Origin: Metamycoplasma arthritidis
GTDB lineage: Bacteria; Bacillota_I; Bacilli_A; Mycoplasmatales; Metamycoplasmataceae
Assembly (NCBI RefSeq): GCF_900660715.1
Contig: NZ_LR215047.1
Coordinates: 372,001 to 436,000 of the forward strand
Direction: 5' to 3'
DNA length: 64,000 nt
Shown here: positions 9,371-20,200 of the stretch, piece after piece
Position numbering within the stretch: position 1 is the stretch's first letter
How the letters are laid out: the number at the start of each line of letters is the position of its first letter
Program-made: the position numbers and the translations under genes
The notes under the pieces: generated by a model
Told to the model about the DNA's origin: nothing
Databases searched by the model: none
The model's input: only the letters and a program-made list of their open reading frames with translations

Positions 9371-9916
9371 TTATTCATCTTCTTTAGTTTTAGCTGCTGG
9401 TTTTTTAACAGTTGTTGTGGTTTTTTTAGGAGTTTCAGCCGTTTTTTTCACCACTTTTTTAGGTGCATCAGCTACTTTTGGTGCTTCCTCGTTAGATTCG
9501 CTAACTACTTTAGCTTCGGAAGCTTTTTTGATTTTAGCTGCTGCTCTTTTTTCAACTTCAGTCATTTCTTTTGGTTCTGAAGCTTTTTTAGCTTTTAGTT
9601 CGGCTTTTTGTTCTTTTAAGGCTTCTTTAGCTTCGTCTTCAAAAAGAATAATTTTTGATCCTTCAGCTAAATAAACAAAAGCTTTTTTAAGGGCGTTTTT
9701 AAATCCTTGGAAACGACCCATTCTTGCTGGTTTTTTGTCGTAGTTAACAATGTTTACTTTTAGAACTTTAACATCAAAGATGAATTCGACTGCTTTTCTA
9801 ACTTCAACCTTGTTGCAACGACGATCAACTGCGAAAGTATAAATGTTGCCATTTGAACGTGAAAGCTCTGATTTTTCAGTAAGAATTGGATATTTAATTA
9901 CTTCGTTAATATTCAT
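9371..9916 (-). CDS. rplW: 50S ribosomal protein L23 with a long C-terminal tail
   Basis: L23 sits at the tunnel exit and docks trigger factor and SRP. The core (about residues 1-95) has the EVIKYPILTEKSE start, TFAVDRRCNKVEVRKAVEF and the VNIVNYDKKPARMGRFQG segment. About 85 further residues are Lys/Glu/Ala/Thr-rich and probably disordered, giving 181 residues in all. Its start shares a base with the rplD stop. Confidence 0.96.
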   Translation of the reverse strand: MNINEVIKYPILTEKSELSRSNGNIYTFAVDRRCNKVEVRKAVEFIFDVKVLKVNIVNYDKKPARMGRFQGFKNALKKAFVYLAEGSKIILFEDEAKEALKEQKAELKAKKASEPKEMTEVEKRAAAKIKKASEAKVVSESNEEAPKVADAPKKVVKKTAETPKKTTTTVKKPAAKTKEDE

Positions 9917-10698
9917 TATTTAGCCAGCCTTTCTAATCATTCAATGCTCTCTTTGCTAATCACTAAAGCATCTGCTCTAACTAGTGATTCAACTGATAAA
10001 CTTGTTACTCTCGTTACTTCAACATTTGGTAAGTTTCTTGCTGATAAATAAACATTTTCATCATTTGAAACAATTAACACATAATTTAGGGCATTAAGTT
10101 TTTCTTTGGTTAATTCCACTAACATGTCCCGAGTTGAAGGTTTAGTCATCATAATGTCTTTTACTAATACCGCTTGTGATGCTGCTAATGCACTAAGAGC
10201 AGTAAATAAGGCATTTTTTCTAACTTTTTTATTAACTTTTAGATGGTAATTACGTTCTGGAGTTGGGCCAAAGACTCTTCCACCGCCAACAAAGATTGGG
10301 CTTCGCATTGATCCGGCTCTAGCATTACCAGTTCCTTTTTGTGCTCAAGGTTTTTTACCAGTTCCACTAACTTCGGCACGAGTTTTAGTTTTGTGAGTTG
10401 CAAGACGTTTTGCTCCTCTTTCAGACAAAATTGTGTCAAAAACAGCTTGATTGTAAGGTTTTTCTAAACCAAAAACACTTTTTGGAAGGGTGCTATCAAA
10501 TTTTACTGTTGCCTTTGGTTCAACTTTTTGAACTTTAGGGGTCATTGTTGATTTGGCAGCAGGTTTGGTTGTTTTAGGAGTTTGTGATTTTGCAGATGTC
10601 ATTTTCTTAGGTGCTTGTGATGAAGTAGCAGGTTTTTTGGCAGGAGTTTTTTTCATTTCAGAAGTTTTGCTAGTTGAAGTTTTCTTAGTTTCAGCCAT
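9916..10698 (-). CDS. rplD: 50S ribosomal protein L4 with N-terminal extension
   Basis: L4 reaches into the exit tunnel and in E. coli also represses the S10 operon. The 260-residue frame reads through two TGA-Trp codons (KKPWAQKGTGNARAG; ESIEWLERLAK). The core starts near residue 75 (PKSVFGLEKPYNQAVFDTIL) and has the KGTGNARAGSMRSPIFVGGG tunnel-loop region. The first ~70 residues are Lys/Thr/Pro/Ser-rich and not part of the usual family. Both ends overlap neighbours by one base. Confidence 0.96.
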
Positions 10699-11516
10699 TA
10701 TTTATTTTCTCCTTCTGGTTGTTTTTGTTCTTCTGCTTTCTTAATTGCTTCATCAAGTAATGTTTGCATTTCTTTTATTGACATTTGCATGTTTAATTCA
10801 ACATTGTATTTTTTAGCTTGTTCAAAAAGTTCATTTTTGGCTAAAGCTTCTTTTAGATTCAATAGTTGAACTGCTTCTTTTTTGTGTGAAGTTTTAATTG
10901 CTTTTTTAATAACAACTAAAGCACCTTTTGCCCCGGGAATTGATCCCTTGATTACTAACATGTTATTAGCGGGGTCTTCTTTAACAATTTCTAGGTTTTG
11001 AATGGTAACTTGTTCAGAACCAAGGTGTCCTGGCATAGTCATACCTTTTCAAACTCTGTTCCCAGAAATATCACCGATTGATCCAGTTTGACGTAAAGGT
11101 TGCGATCCACCACCACCACCATGTGATTTAGGTCCGATGTGTTGATTTCATCTTTTAATGGTTCCGGCAAAACCTTTACCTTTAGAAATCGCCGTAACAT
11201 CAACTATTTCGCCAGCTTGGAAAAGTGATGCATCAATGGTATCACCTAAGCTATATCCTGTCATATTACGGATTTCTTTTACGAATCGCTTAGGTGTTGT
11301 ATTTGCTTGTTTAAATTTGTTGATTTCAGGACGTCTGATTTGTGACGCTTTTTTATCTTCTGTTGCCAGTTGTGTTGCGCTGTATCCGTCTTTTTCAACA
11401 GTTAGAACTTTAGTAACAACATTTGGTTTAACTTCAACGATTGTAACGGGGATTAAAATACCTTCGTTAGTGAATAGTTGTGTCATTCCAACTTTTCTTC
11501 CTAAGATTCCTTTCAT
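10698..11516 (-). CDS. rplC: 50S ribosomal protein L3
   Basis: L3 is an early 50S assembly protein near the peptidyl-transferase centre. I start it at [15 protein letters not shown] (11516) because AAAGGA lies about 6 bases upstream; an in-frame ATG five codons earlier is possible. The frame reads TGA-Trp in TIKRWNQHIG and [14 protein letters not shown]. The [20 protein letters not shown] loop is conserved. A charged C-terminal extension of about 60 residues ([17 protein letters not shown] onward) brings it to 272 residues. Confidence 0.96.
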
Positions 11517-11612
11517 GCTCGATCCTTTCATAAAGAATAAATTTTTAAGGTCATTTTTACGTTTTTAACGAGGTGTAAAAATCCTCAAATAAAAACAAAA
11601 TTCCACCAAGGG

Positions 11613-11918
11613 TTACTTAGTAGATTTGATGCTAATTTGAACACCAGCAGGTAGTTCTAATCTTTTTGCTTTATCAACTAATGTTTCTGAAACTTTAGTC
11701 AAAACAATTAGTCGCTTGTGGGTGCGGCTTTCAAATTGTTCACGTGATTTTTTGTTAACGTGAACACTTCGCAAAATTGTAACAATTTCTTTATGAGTTG
11801 GTAAAGGGATTGGTCCTGACACTTCAGCTTTTTCGGCCTTAGCTAGAGTAACAATTTTCTTAGCTGCATCTTCAACTAAAAATGCATCAAATGCTTTGAT
11901 TTTAATTTCTAATTTCAT
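11613..11918 (-). CDS. rpsJ: 30S ribosomal protein S10
   Basis: S10 is a 30S head protein and, as NusE, a transcription antitermination factor. The 101-residue product has the usual length and the signature SGPIPLPTHKEIVTILRS followed by VHVNKKSREQFE. It is the first gene of the operon; an AAGGAG site lies upstream and a promoter about 120 bp away. An unexplained ~95 bp gap separates it from rplC. Confidence 0.97.
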   Translation of the reverse strand: MKLEIKIKAFDAFLVEDAAKKIVTLAKAEKAEVSGPIPLPTHKEIVTILRSVHVNKKSREQFESRTHKRLIVLTKVSETLVDKAKRLELPAGVQISIKSTK

Positions 11919-11966
11919 GTTTGTTCTCCTTGTTCATTGATTTTGAACTAACTCCACATAAATTGT

Positions 11967-12002
11967 CGATACGAGAGGTGAACAACTAAGCTCGGCGTAT
12001 CG
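11967..12002 (-). promoter_or_regulatory. Stem-loop in the 5' leader of the S10 operon
   Basis: A 7-bp perfect inverted repeat (CGATACG / CGTATCG) encloses a loop of about 22 bases in the leader between the predicted promoter and rpsJ. In other bacteria the S10-operon leader is bound by L4 for feedback control; whether this hairpin does that is unknown. Confidence 0.4.
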
Positions 12003-12037
12003 TAACCTTATGTTTCAATGTCGTAGTTGCGTTATTA

Positions 12038-12067
12038 ATTATAGCGAATTATTTAAAAAATAACTAA
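12038..12067 (-). promoter_or_regulatory. Predicted promoter of the S10 operon
   Basis: On the minus strand a perfect TATAAT (12043-12038) lies about 120 bp upstream of rpsJ. An 18-bp spacer separates it from a weak TTAGTT -35 element, as is common in mycoplasmas, where the -10 box dominates. Confidence 0.6.
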
Positions 12068-12324
12068 TATCATGAAAATTATTATTTCCCAACCTTGGAT
12101 GGGCGAAAATTTTAAGGTTATTTTGCGTTTAAAAAGGAAGATTTTTCTAACAAAATATCTAATAATTTTACTCCTAAAATTAAGGGTTTTTTTAATAAAA
12201 ATTAGGCTTTTTCTAACCAGAAATTACTATAAAAAAAGGTTGATTTTAAATTAGGCCTTTATTAAAAAATCATGTAAAATGATTAGGCAAAGTTTTTTAC
12301 ATAATCACTAAGAAGGGAGCAAAT
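12068..12324. other. Divergent intergenic region between rpsJ and xfp
   Basis: An AT-rich spacer carrying the promoters of two divergent units. Short A(A)ATTARGG-like strings recur, but I see no convincing gene, RNA or operator. Confidence 0.5.
12251..12280 (+). promoter_or_regulatory. Possible xfp promoter
   Basis: A TAAAAT -10 box (12275-12280), preceded by TG-like context, lies 45 bp upstream of the xfp GTG; TTAGGC stands 18 bp further up as a weak -35. Confidence 0.4.
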
Positions 12325-14706
12325 GTGAAAAAAACAAACTACGATTCAAACGAATATTTTAATTTAATTGACAAATGATTTCGTGCTGCTAATTATTTAA
12401 GTGTTGGACAAATTTATCTACGTAATAATCCGCTTTTAAAAACTAAGTTAGTTGCTGATGACGTAAAAATTTATCCAATTGGGCACTGAGGAACTATTCC
12501 TGGACAAAATTTCATCTATGCCCACTTAAATAGAGTAATTAATAAATATGACCTAGAAATGTTTTACATTGAAGGACCAGGACATGGTGGACAAGTAATG
12601 ATTTCTAATTCATATTTAGATGGCTCATACACCGAAATTTATCCTGAAATCACTGAAGATGAAGCCGGCCTAAAAACTATGTTCAAACGCTTTTCATTCC
12701 CTGGGGGTACGGCTAGTCACGCCGCTCCTGAAACTCCAGGATCAATTCATGAAGGTGGCGAACTTGGATACGCTCTTAGTCACGCTACTGGTGCAATTTT
12801 AGACAATCCAAATGTCATTGCTGCTACTGTTATCGGCGATGGTGAAGCCGAAACTGGTCCTTTAGCGGCTGGATGATTCTCAAATTCATTTATTAATCCA
12901 GTAAATGACGGTGCTGTTTTACCAATAATTCACTTGAATGGTGCCAAAATTTCTAATCCAACAATTTTAAGTCGCAAAAGTAATCAAGAATTAGAAAATT
13001 ACTTTTCAGGGTTGGGCTGAGAACCATTATTTGTTGAGGGCGATGATCCTAAACTAATGCATCCATTAATGGCGAAAAAGCTTGATGAAGCAATTGAAAA
13101 AATTCAAATGATTCAAGCTAGTGCTAGAAAACACAAAGCTTCAGAAGCGACCCGCCCCGTATGACCAATGTTGATTGTGCGTACCCCTAAAGGATGAACT
13201 GGACCTAAAGACTGAAATGGTGAAGTTGTTGAAGGAAGTTTTAGAGCCCACCAAGTTCCTATACCAGTAAATGCTCTAAATATGACCCATATTGATAAAC
13301 TAGAAGCTTGACTAACTTCATATCACCCAGAAGAGTTATTTGATAAAAATGGCAAAATTCTTGAAGAGATTCGTGCTTTAGCACCTAAGGGTCTAAAAAG
13401 AATGGCGGTTCACCCAATCACTAATGGTGGAATAAATCCTCGCACGCTTAAGTTAAGTAGCTGAGAAAAATTTGCAACTAAATTTGAAACACCAGGACAA
13501 ATTAAAGGGCAAGATATGATCGAACTTGGAAAATATTTTGCTGAAATTATTACTTTAAATAAAGACAATTTTAGAATCTTCGGACCAGATGAAACCAAAT
13601 CAAATCGAATGAATGCAGTCTTTAATGTTACTAAGCGTCAATGACTAGAAAAAATTGCTCCTACTTACGATGAATGAATGTCACCAGAAGGCAGAGTAAT
13701 TGATTCTCAATTAAGTGAACATCAAGCCGAAGGTTTCTTAGAAGGTTATGTAATTACCGGTAGACATGGTGTTTTTGCTAGTTACGAAGCTTTTTTAAGA
13801 GTCGTAGACTCGATGCTTACCCAACACATGAAATGAATGAAAAAATCACTTGAACTTCCTTGAAGAAAAGATTTTCCATCATTAAATGTTATTGCTACTT
13901 CAACTGCCTTTCAACAAGATCATAACGGTTACACTCACCAAGATCCCGGACTTCTAGGGCACTTAGCCGATAAACGTCCTGAACTAATTCGCGAATATCT
14001 ACCAGCTGATACTAATTGTTTATTAGCAACTATGGAAAAAGCCTTAAAAGACCGCAACGTTATTAATCTAATTGTCGCTTCTAAGCAACCACGTGAACAA
14101 TTCTATTCAGTTGAAGAAGCAAGCGAACTTGTACAAAAAGGCTACAAAATTATTAATTGAGCATCAAATGTTTCAAAAAATGAAGAACCCGATGTTGTCT
14201 TCGCCGCCGCTGGGGTTGAACCTAACCTGGAAGCTTTAGCAGCAATTTCAATTCTTAACAAGGAATTTCCTAACCTAAAAATTCGATTTGTTAATGTGCT
14301 TGATTTATTAAAACTAAAAAGTCCAAAACACGACCCTCGGGGCATTAGTGACGAAGAATTTGATCAAATTTTCACTAAAAATAAACCAATTATTTTTGCA
14401 TTTCATGGTTATGAAGGGTTGTTGCGTGACATTTTCTTTGATCGTCACAACCATAATTTAATTACACATGGTTATCGTGAAAATGGCGACATCACTACTA
14501 GTTTTGACATCCGTCAACTAAGTCATATGGATCGTTTCCATATCGCTAAAGACGCCGCAATAGCAGCACTTGGCAAAGATGGCGAAATGTTTGCAAAAAA
14601 AATGGACAGTAAACTGCAAGAACACACTAGTTATGTTCGTGAATATGGCTACGATCTTCCAGAGGTTGTCAATTGAAAATGAACAAACCTAAAACCAATT
14701 AAATAA
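12325..14706 (+). CDS. xfp: Phosphoketolase (xylulose-5-phosphate/fructose-6-phosphate)
   Basis: Phosphoketolase cleaves xylulose 5-phosphate (often also fructose 6-phosphate) with phosphate to acetyl phosphate plus an aldose phosphate, using thiamine diphosphate. With acetate kinase it yields ATP outside normal glycolysis. The 793-residue frame reads many TGA as Trp. Family motifs are EGPGHGGQ at about residue 83, [11 protein letters not shown], the ThDP-binding [14 protein letters not shown] at 171, a [12 protein letters not shown]-like segment in the second half ([16 protein letters not shown]) and ASKQPREQF. Length matches the family. The start is GTG at 12325, with GGGAG five bases upstream; an overlapping ATG at 12323 is out of frame. 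Substrate range cannot be told from sequence. Confidence 0.95.
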
Positions 14707-14780
14707 AAAAAACTTTAATTGTGTTAAAATCCTTCATAGTTATTTTTGAATATAAGAGTTAATTTCATTACGAGGTACAT

Positions 14781-14996
14781 ATGAAAAAAGAAATTCATCC
14801 AAATTTTAAAGAAGTCAAAGCAACATGTACTTCATGTGGCAAAGAACATATTTTTGGTTCAACTGTAGAAAAAATTTCTCTAGATGTTTGTTCTAACTGC
14901 CACGCTTTTTACACTGGCGATCGTTCAACTGTAAAAGCACGTGGACGTGTTGAAAGATTTAACAAAATTCTAGAAAAATCAAAAACTTCTGCTTAA
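14781..14996 (+). CDS. rpmE: 50S ribosomal protein L31, zinc-binding type
   Basis: L31 bridges the two ribosomal subunits. The 71-residue protein begins MKKEIHPNFKEVKATCTSCG and has Cys pairs at 16/19 and 37/40, the zinc-binding (C+) form. HPFYTG of the family reads HAFYTG, and the closing GRVERFNK is conserved. It follows xfp by 74 bp. A TAAAAT box at 14725-14730 could give it its own promoter, since no clear terminator separates them. A strong terminator follows. Confidence 0.96.
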   Translation: MKKEIHPNFKEVKATCTSCGKEHIFGSTVEKISLDVCSNCHAFYTGDRSTVKARGRVERFNKILEKSKTSA

Positions 14997-15013
14997 AACT
15001 AATCATATTAAGG

Positions 15014-15047
15014 AAATCAAGGCCAATTAAGAACCTTGATTTTTTTA
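15014..15047 (+). terminator. Intrinsic terminator after rpmE
   Basis: A perfect 9-bp stem AAATCAAGG / CCTTGATTT with an 11-base loop runs directly into a T run. Confidence 0.85.
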
Positions 15048-15098
15048 TGTTTAATGTTTTTAATTAAATATATGATGGTAAGATTGTCATCCTATGGA

Positions 15099-15356
15099 CT
15101 AGATTACATAGTAAATAGCGCCTAAGCTTTTATTACTATTTGACGATGAACTGCTTTCTCATTTAACTGAGTTTCCGCTTTTTGTTTTAATTTCTCCTTT
15201 AGGAGATTGGACACTTTTAATGGCGCCCATCAAAGTTGCTAGTGCGCCAACGCCCAACGAAATACCAGAAAAAATTGTACTAATTAGCGTTGTTATCGCA
15301 AATCCACCTTCGTATTTCTTAATTTGATTTAATGACATTTTTTTAAATGCCTTCAT
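15099..15356 (-). CDS. Small peptide with double-glycine-type leader (bacteriocin- or pheromone-like candidate)
   Basis: This 85-residue product is not assigned to a family. Its first 18 residues, MKAFKKMSLNQIKKYEGG, match the general pattern of double-glycine leaders (charged start, hydrophobic Leu/Ile spaced before GG), which C39-peptidase ABC exporters cleave. Residues 19-47 are strongly hydrophobic and Gly/Ala-rich with small-residue spacing, like class II bacteriocins. A short basic part and a Ser/Asn-rich tail follow, with one TGA-Trp. GGAGG lies 9 bases before the ATG. It stands alone on the minus strand between two plus-strand units. No exporter or immunity gene is visible nearby. It could also be a small membrane protein whose GG is fortuitous. 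Confidence 0.6.
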
Positions 15357-15618
15357 TTCATTTTACCTCCTGCTCTAAATGTAACGCAAAGAATGCAAAT
15401 ATTACTAGAAGATAGGAAAAGTTTAGGAAAACTAATGTTCTTTTAGAATCAATAAGTTTAATTTTAAACTTAAAAAACGCATTAGTTACAACGCTAGAAA
15501 GTAGGCAATTTGGGCGATTTTTTTATATTAATCAAAATTTTGCGAACTTTTTGACATTTTATCAAGAACTAAAAGCGGGTTTATTTGACTTTTTATTTAT
15601 TTGCACTAGCAAGCGAAA
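15357..15618. other. Divergent intergenic region upstream of the peptide gene and ktrB
   Basis: AT-rich, no gene seen. It holds one clear dyad, AAGTTTAA TT TTAAACTT (15454-15471), about 100 bp upstream of the peptide gene, which might be an operator or a hairpin. Confidence 0.4.
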
Positions 15619-15646
15619 TTGACATTTTTTGAAAAAAGTGTAGAAT
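15619..15646 (+). promoter_or_regulatory. Predicted ktrB promoter
   Basis: TTGACA (15619-15624), a 16-bp spacer, then TAGAAT (15641-15646). The predicted start site is only a few bases before the ATG at 15656, so the mRNA may be nearly leaderless. Confidence 0.6.
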
Positions 15647-15655
15647 ATTATATTA

Positions 15656-17227
15656 ATGAAAAGCAAGAGTCAAAACGCAAAGGGGAGCAACTTTTTATTT
15701 CGCTTCTTTAAAAAAATTGCCGTTGTACAGTACATCTTCATGATTTACTTGATTTTTGTTGTCCTAAGTTCTTTACTACTTTACTGACCAGCGACTCACA
15801 CCGCTAATTTAAAAACTATTAAGCCAGATTTTAATTATTCTGATGCCTTATTTTTAGCAGCTTCGGCTTCAAGTGATACAGGTCTAACATCCCTCCCCAT
15901 CGGATATGCGTTTAATGAGTTTGGTCAAGCGATTATTGCGATCTGTATTCTCGTTAGTGGATTTGGAATCTTTAGTCTAAAAGTCTATATCATTCAAGGT
16001 CTATTTGGGTTTAGATTATCAATTTTTAATAGTAAAATCACCCAAGTCGAACGCGGGGCAGATACCGTTGGTGAAACTAAAAAAATTATCAAAGTTTCAA
16101 TTACCATTCTCTTAATTACGCTATTTATATCATCGATTTTGTTTACGATATTTTTTTATACTAGCCCGCATGGCAAATTTGATAATGCCCTTGCTAATAG
16201 TACTACTGATGAAAATGTTTTTAATCCCTATGAGCTAGCCGAAAGAAATCCTTATCACAATTTGACTCTGTCACTAAAATACGGAATCTTTCATGCCATT
16301 AGTTCGCTAAACAATGCTGGTTTTGACATCATTGGTAAAAAAAGTCTTAACCCTTATTATCAAGATTACTTATTACAATTTTTCACGATGATTCTTTTTT
16401 TTATCGGAGGAGTTGGTTATCCAGTGATCTATGATATTTGATGCAAACTTAAAAGTTTAAAAAAAAACGCCCGTCGTCATCGCTTTAGCCTTTTTACTAA
16501 GTTAACTCTTATTACTTATGCGTGTGTTACTTTAATTGGTTTTTTTATGACCTTAATCTTTGAGGCAACTGCGAAAAATAGTCGTTCGTTTTGAAACCAA
16601 GGAGCGTATTACGGAACGTTTCCTAAACTCTTTGCAATCTTCTTTCAAACTACATCAACTCGTTCGGCAGGTTTTGCAACCGTTGATTATTATCATTTCA
16701 CTCAGCAAACCTTAATGCTTCATGGACTTTTGATGTTTATTGGCTTTTCGCCAGCGTCAACAGCTGGAGGAATTAGAAATATTACTATTGCTGTTATTTT
16801 CCTAAGCATTATTAGCACAATTAGCGGAAGAAAACGTATTGTTGCCTTTAAGCGACAAATTGGTAAAGAAATCCTAATAAAGGCTATTACGATTTTCGCT
16901 ATTGGAACCTTTTTAATTTTCATGGGAACTTTGCTAACCTTTTCATTATCAGATCATGTGACTTTAAAAAATGGCACAAACGAAATTGATTGAACTAAAA
17001 AACAATTCACGGCAGTTCACGCATTTTTTGAAATCTCTTCAGCTTTCGGAAGTAGTGGACTAAGTACCGGATTAACTTCGCATTTAAATATTTGAGCAAA
17101 ACTTATTTTTATTCTATATATGTTTATTGGTCAACTTGGAATTCAACAAACTGTTTTAGTTTGAGGAAATAGAAATCGCAAAGCTGAATACTACTCATAT
17201 ATTTACGAAGATGTTACGCTTGGATAA
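15656..17227 (+). CDS. KtrB/TrkH-family potassium (or sodium/potassium) channel subunit
   Basis: Proteins of this family take up K+ (sometimes Na+-coupled) through four fused pore repeats. The 523-residue membrane protein shows the four filter segments in order: ASSDTGLTSL (near residue 75), SSLNNAGFDI, TTSTRSAGFATV and SSAFGSSGLSTGL, each with the selectivity Gly, plus the usual M1-P-M2 hydrophobic arrangement. The FSPASTAGG stretch is typical. The start at 15656 lacks a Shine-Dalgarno site and fits a leaderless mRNA. No KtrA-like regulatory subunit lies next to it. A lipoprotein gene follows 15 bp downstream and is probably co-transcribed. Confidence 0.88.
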
Positions 17228-17242
17228 AGAAAGAAGAGTCTT

Positions 17243-20200
17243 ATGAGAAAACATAATAAATTAATTGCTGTTCTAGCAAGTTCTGTTATTTTTGCCATTT
17301 CGCCGCTAGCAATTAGCTGTGGTAACAAAAAGCAAGATCAAAACAATCCCTACACTCCAAAAGAAAAAAATCCCAATAATAAAAATAATCAAAGCCTAAT
17401 TAAGGGCGGTGTTAAATACGCCGCTCTTGGCGATGAACTTACGGCTGGAAGCAAACTAAACGGTGATGCTTCAATTCATAATTACTACGATAAGTCAACT
17501 AAAAAAATTCACGGACTTTCTTTTGCATCTTATCTTGCTAATGCCATTGCAACATTAGGCGATAAGCAAACTTACCTAGAATCATATAATAACTATGGAC
17601 TAGTTAATACAACCATTGATGATTGAAAGTATTTACTAAACCTTAGCGAAAGAAAATCAACAAATACCACTAGGAATCTCCAAACTAACTCAGCCCTTTC
17701 AAAAAACTCCCAAAAAATCCAAAAATTATTTAACAATTTCCGCCCTAATAATAACCAATTTACTTCTTTCATTTCGCAAGTCAAAGAAGCTAATCTTTTA
17801 ACGCTTTCTTTAGGGTTTCATGATTTTATTAGTCAAGAAGAGCTAGGTGCACTATTTTGGCTAATGATGAATTCAACTAACGAAACTAAAGAGCAAGATA
17901 AAAAACAAATTGAAGCAATCATTAGTAAAATCGTTGCTAAAAAAGCTGAAATTAGAACTAATTACAATAGTCTTTTAGCACAAATTAGGCTATTAAACAA
18001 AGATGCCAATATTAATTTAATTGGATACTACGCGCCATTTCTAAAATACAGCAGAATTTTTGAAAAGCATTTTGGTACTAATTACCTAACCCAAATCGCC
18101 GAGGCAATCAATGGCACAATCAAAGATGTTGCTAAAGATAATGGTGTTGGCTACTTTAATTTCAACAATCAAGCACTAATTGAAAGAAATTCACAACGGC
18201 TATCTTATGGATTTGGTGAAGAAACTCCTAATTTGCTTGGTCAAAAACAATTAGCACAAGATGTCTTTATGAAAATGGCACTTTCGCAAAGCGACTATAG
18301 CAAACTAATTAAATCACCACTTGATAGTCAAAGCAGCCAAGTATTTGATTTTTCTAAGGCAGCGAGTGTCATTAAAGGTCAGATTATTGGCTCAATAACT
18401 GATGCTAATAGCTTAACTTTTAACAAGAGTTATCCTTTTGAAACTGATACTATTAATGAAAGACAATTTAAAGCAGCCCAAAAAAATCGTTATTCTTTAA
18501 ACTACACATCATTGCTAAAAGCTTTATTTTCAAGTGCAACTAATTACTCAGATGAAGAAATTGTTAGTTTTGCGCTAAAAATCTTTAATCTATTAGGCAT
18601 TCAAACCAATGATTATCCTGAAATTAGCAAGACTTTACAAGCCCTTATTAAAGAAAATGGTAATAAAGAAAAACTAATTGCTTTTGTTAACGCATTGTTG
18701 GATAATAAAACTCTCGATAAGGCCTTTAATAAGATCAATGAAGAATTTGATAAGAAATTGCAAAATACATCAGCAAGCATTAGTGACTTGCAAAATCTTG
18801 TCAAACAAAATTTAACTTCTTATTCGGCTTTTTACGAAATCCTAAAAGAGTTTTTCCAAACCCCATTTATTAAAGACAATAGTAATAAAGCTTTTACAAA
18901 GAGCCTACTCAAAGTCATTTCAAATAGTTTAGTTTCTAATATTACTCTAATAAGTAAAGATAAAGAAATTCTTAAGGATAAAGAATTTAAGAACTCACTT
19001 GATCAAATTTTTGAGAAAATTGCTGATTTAGTAACTAGCGACCCAAGTAAATATTTCACTGGCAGTGTTAATGACTTTATTAGAAAAGTACTTTTAGAAA
19101 GTAAGAACGAAATTAAAAATCTAACGCTATCAGCAATCAAATGAATGAAGAACAATGCTAATAAATTTGATCTAAAGGCTAAACTTAAAGAACTAATAGG
19201 TGAAGATATAAGCGAAGATGCTTTATACTACTTAACTTCATTAATTCATAATTTAGACAAATTTAGCGATGTTGACAAACTATTATTATTAGCAGTTGAT
19301 TCATACTTAGAAACCTTTGATGAAAACAATCATGTTACAACCAAATCTAAGGTTTTAGATCGCTTCTTAAACAAATTATTTAGTCCTAAACTTTTCAAAG
19401 CTGAAAGTAATGAACAACACGAAGTTTTATTTAAACTAATGAGTTTTATGCCATCAGAAGAAAAAGACGCTACTAGGTTTAAAAAAGGTTTAAAAGAACT
19501 AACACTATGATTTATTAAAAAAGAAGATTTTCTAAGCCCTGACAATCTAATTGATTTAGCTAACGAAGATTTTAGAAAAAGTGTTATTTCATTTATTAAA
19601 GACATTCTAGAAAATAAGGATGATAGCCTAAGCACGCAAGGAAAAGAACTAATTAGTGAAATTGCAAATTATCTTATTGATAGCACCTTAGACAAAGATG
19701 GCGGTACTCATCAACTAATTGGTAAATTAGGCGAAAGTTTATTTAGTGGGCCCATTGCTTCATTACTAACTTCACTACAAATAAGTGCCCAAGACCTTGG
19801 CGGTAAAAGCATTGAAGAATTTTCTAAGGAACTATACCAAGCAATTTTTACTTCAATTAGTAAAAAAGAACTTGTTACAAGCGTAAAATCAATTCTTAAA
19901 AATATTATTGAAAATGGTAAAGATTATACTTTTAGTAGTGGCTTGCACGAATTTATTAGTAAAATCCTGGCTAATGCTGAAACAAATGGCCTTGTTGATT
20001 ATGTTCAAAAATTGTTTACTTCATTAGCTGAAGACGAGCAACTTTGAGAAAAACTTTATACTGTTTTTTGAGCTTTAACTAAAAAATCAGGTGCAAACAT
20101 TACTGAAGAGAATAAAGCTAAAATCAAAACGGTAATTAAAAAATGATTTGCAAATCTTACTAAAACTTCTTTCTTTGAATTACTAACCAAAAAGATAACT

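Noticed and set aside
9359-9674. Plus-strand Phe/Ser-rich frames opposite rplW
   Set aside because: Antisense of the Lys/Glu/Ala-rich L23 tail.
12072-12254. 60-codon plus-strand frame between rpsJ and xfp
   Set aside because: Ile/Leu/Lys composition of translated AT-rich spacer, no ribosome site, overlaps the promoter region.
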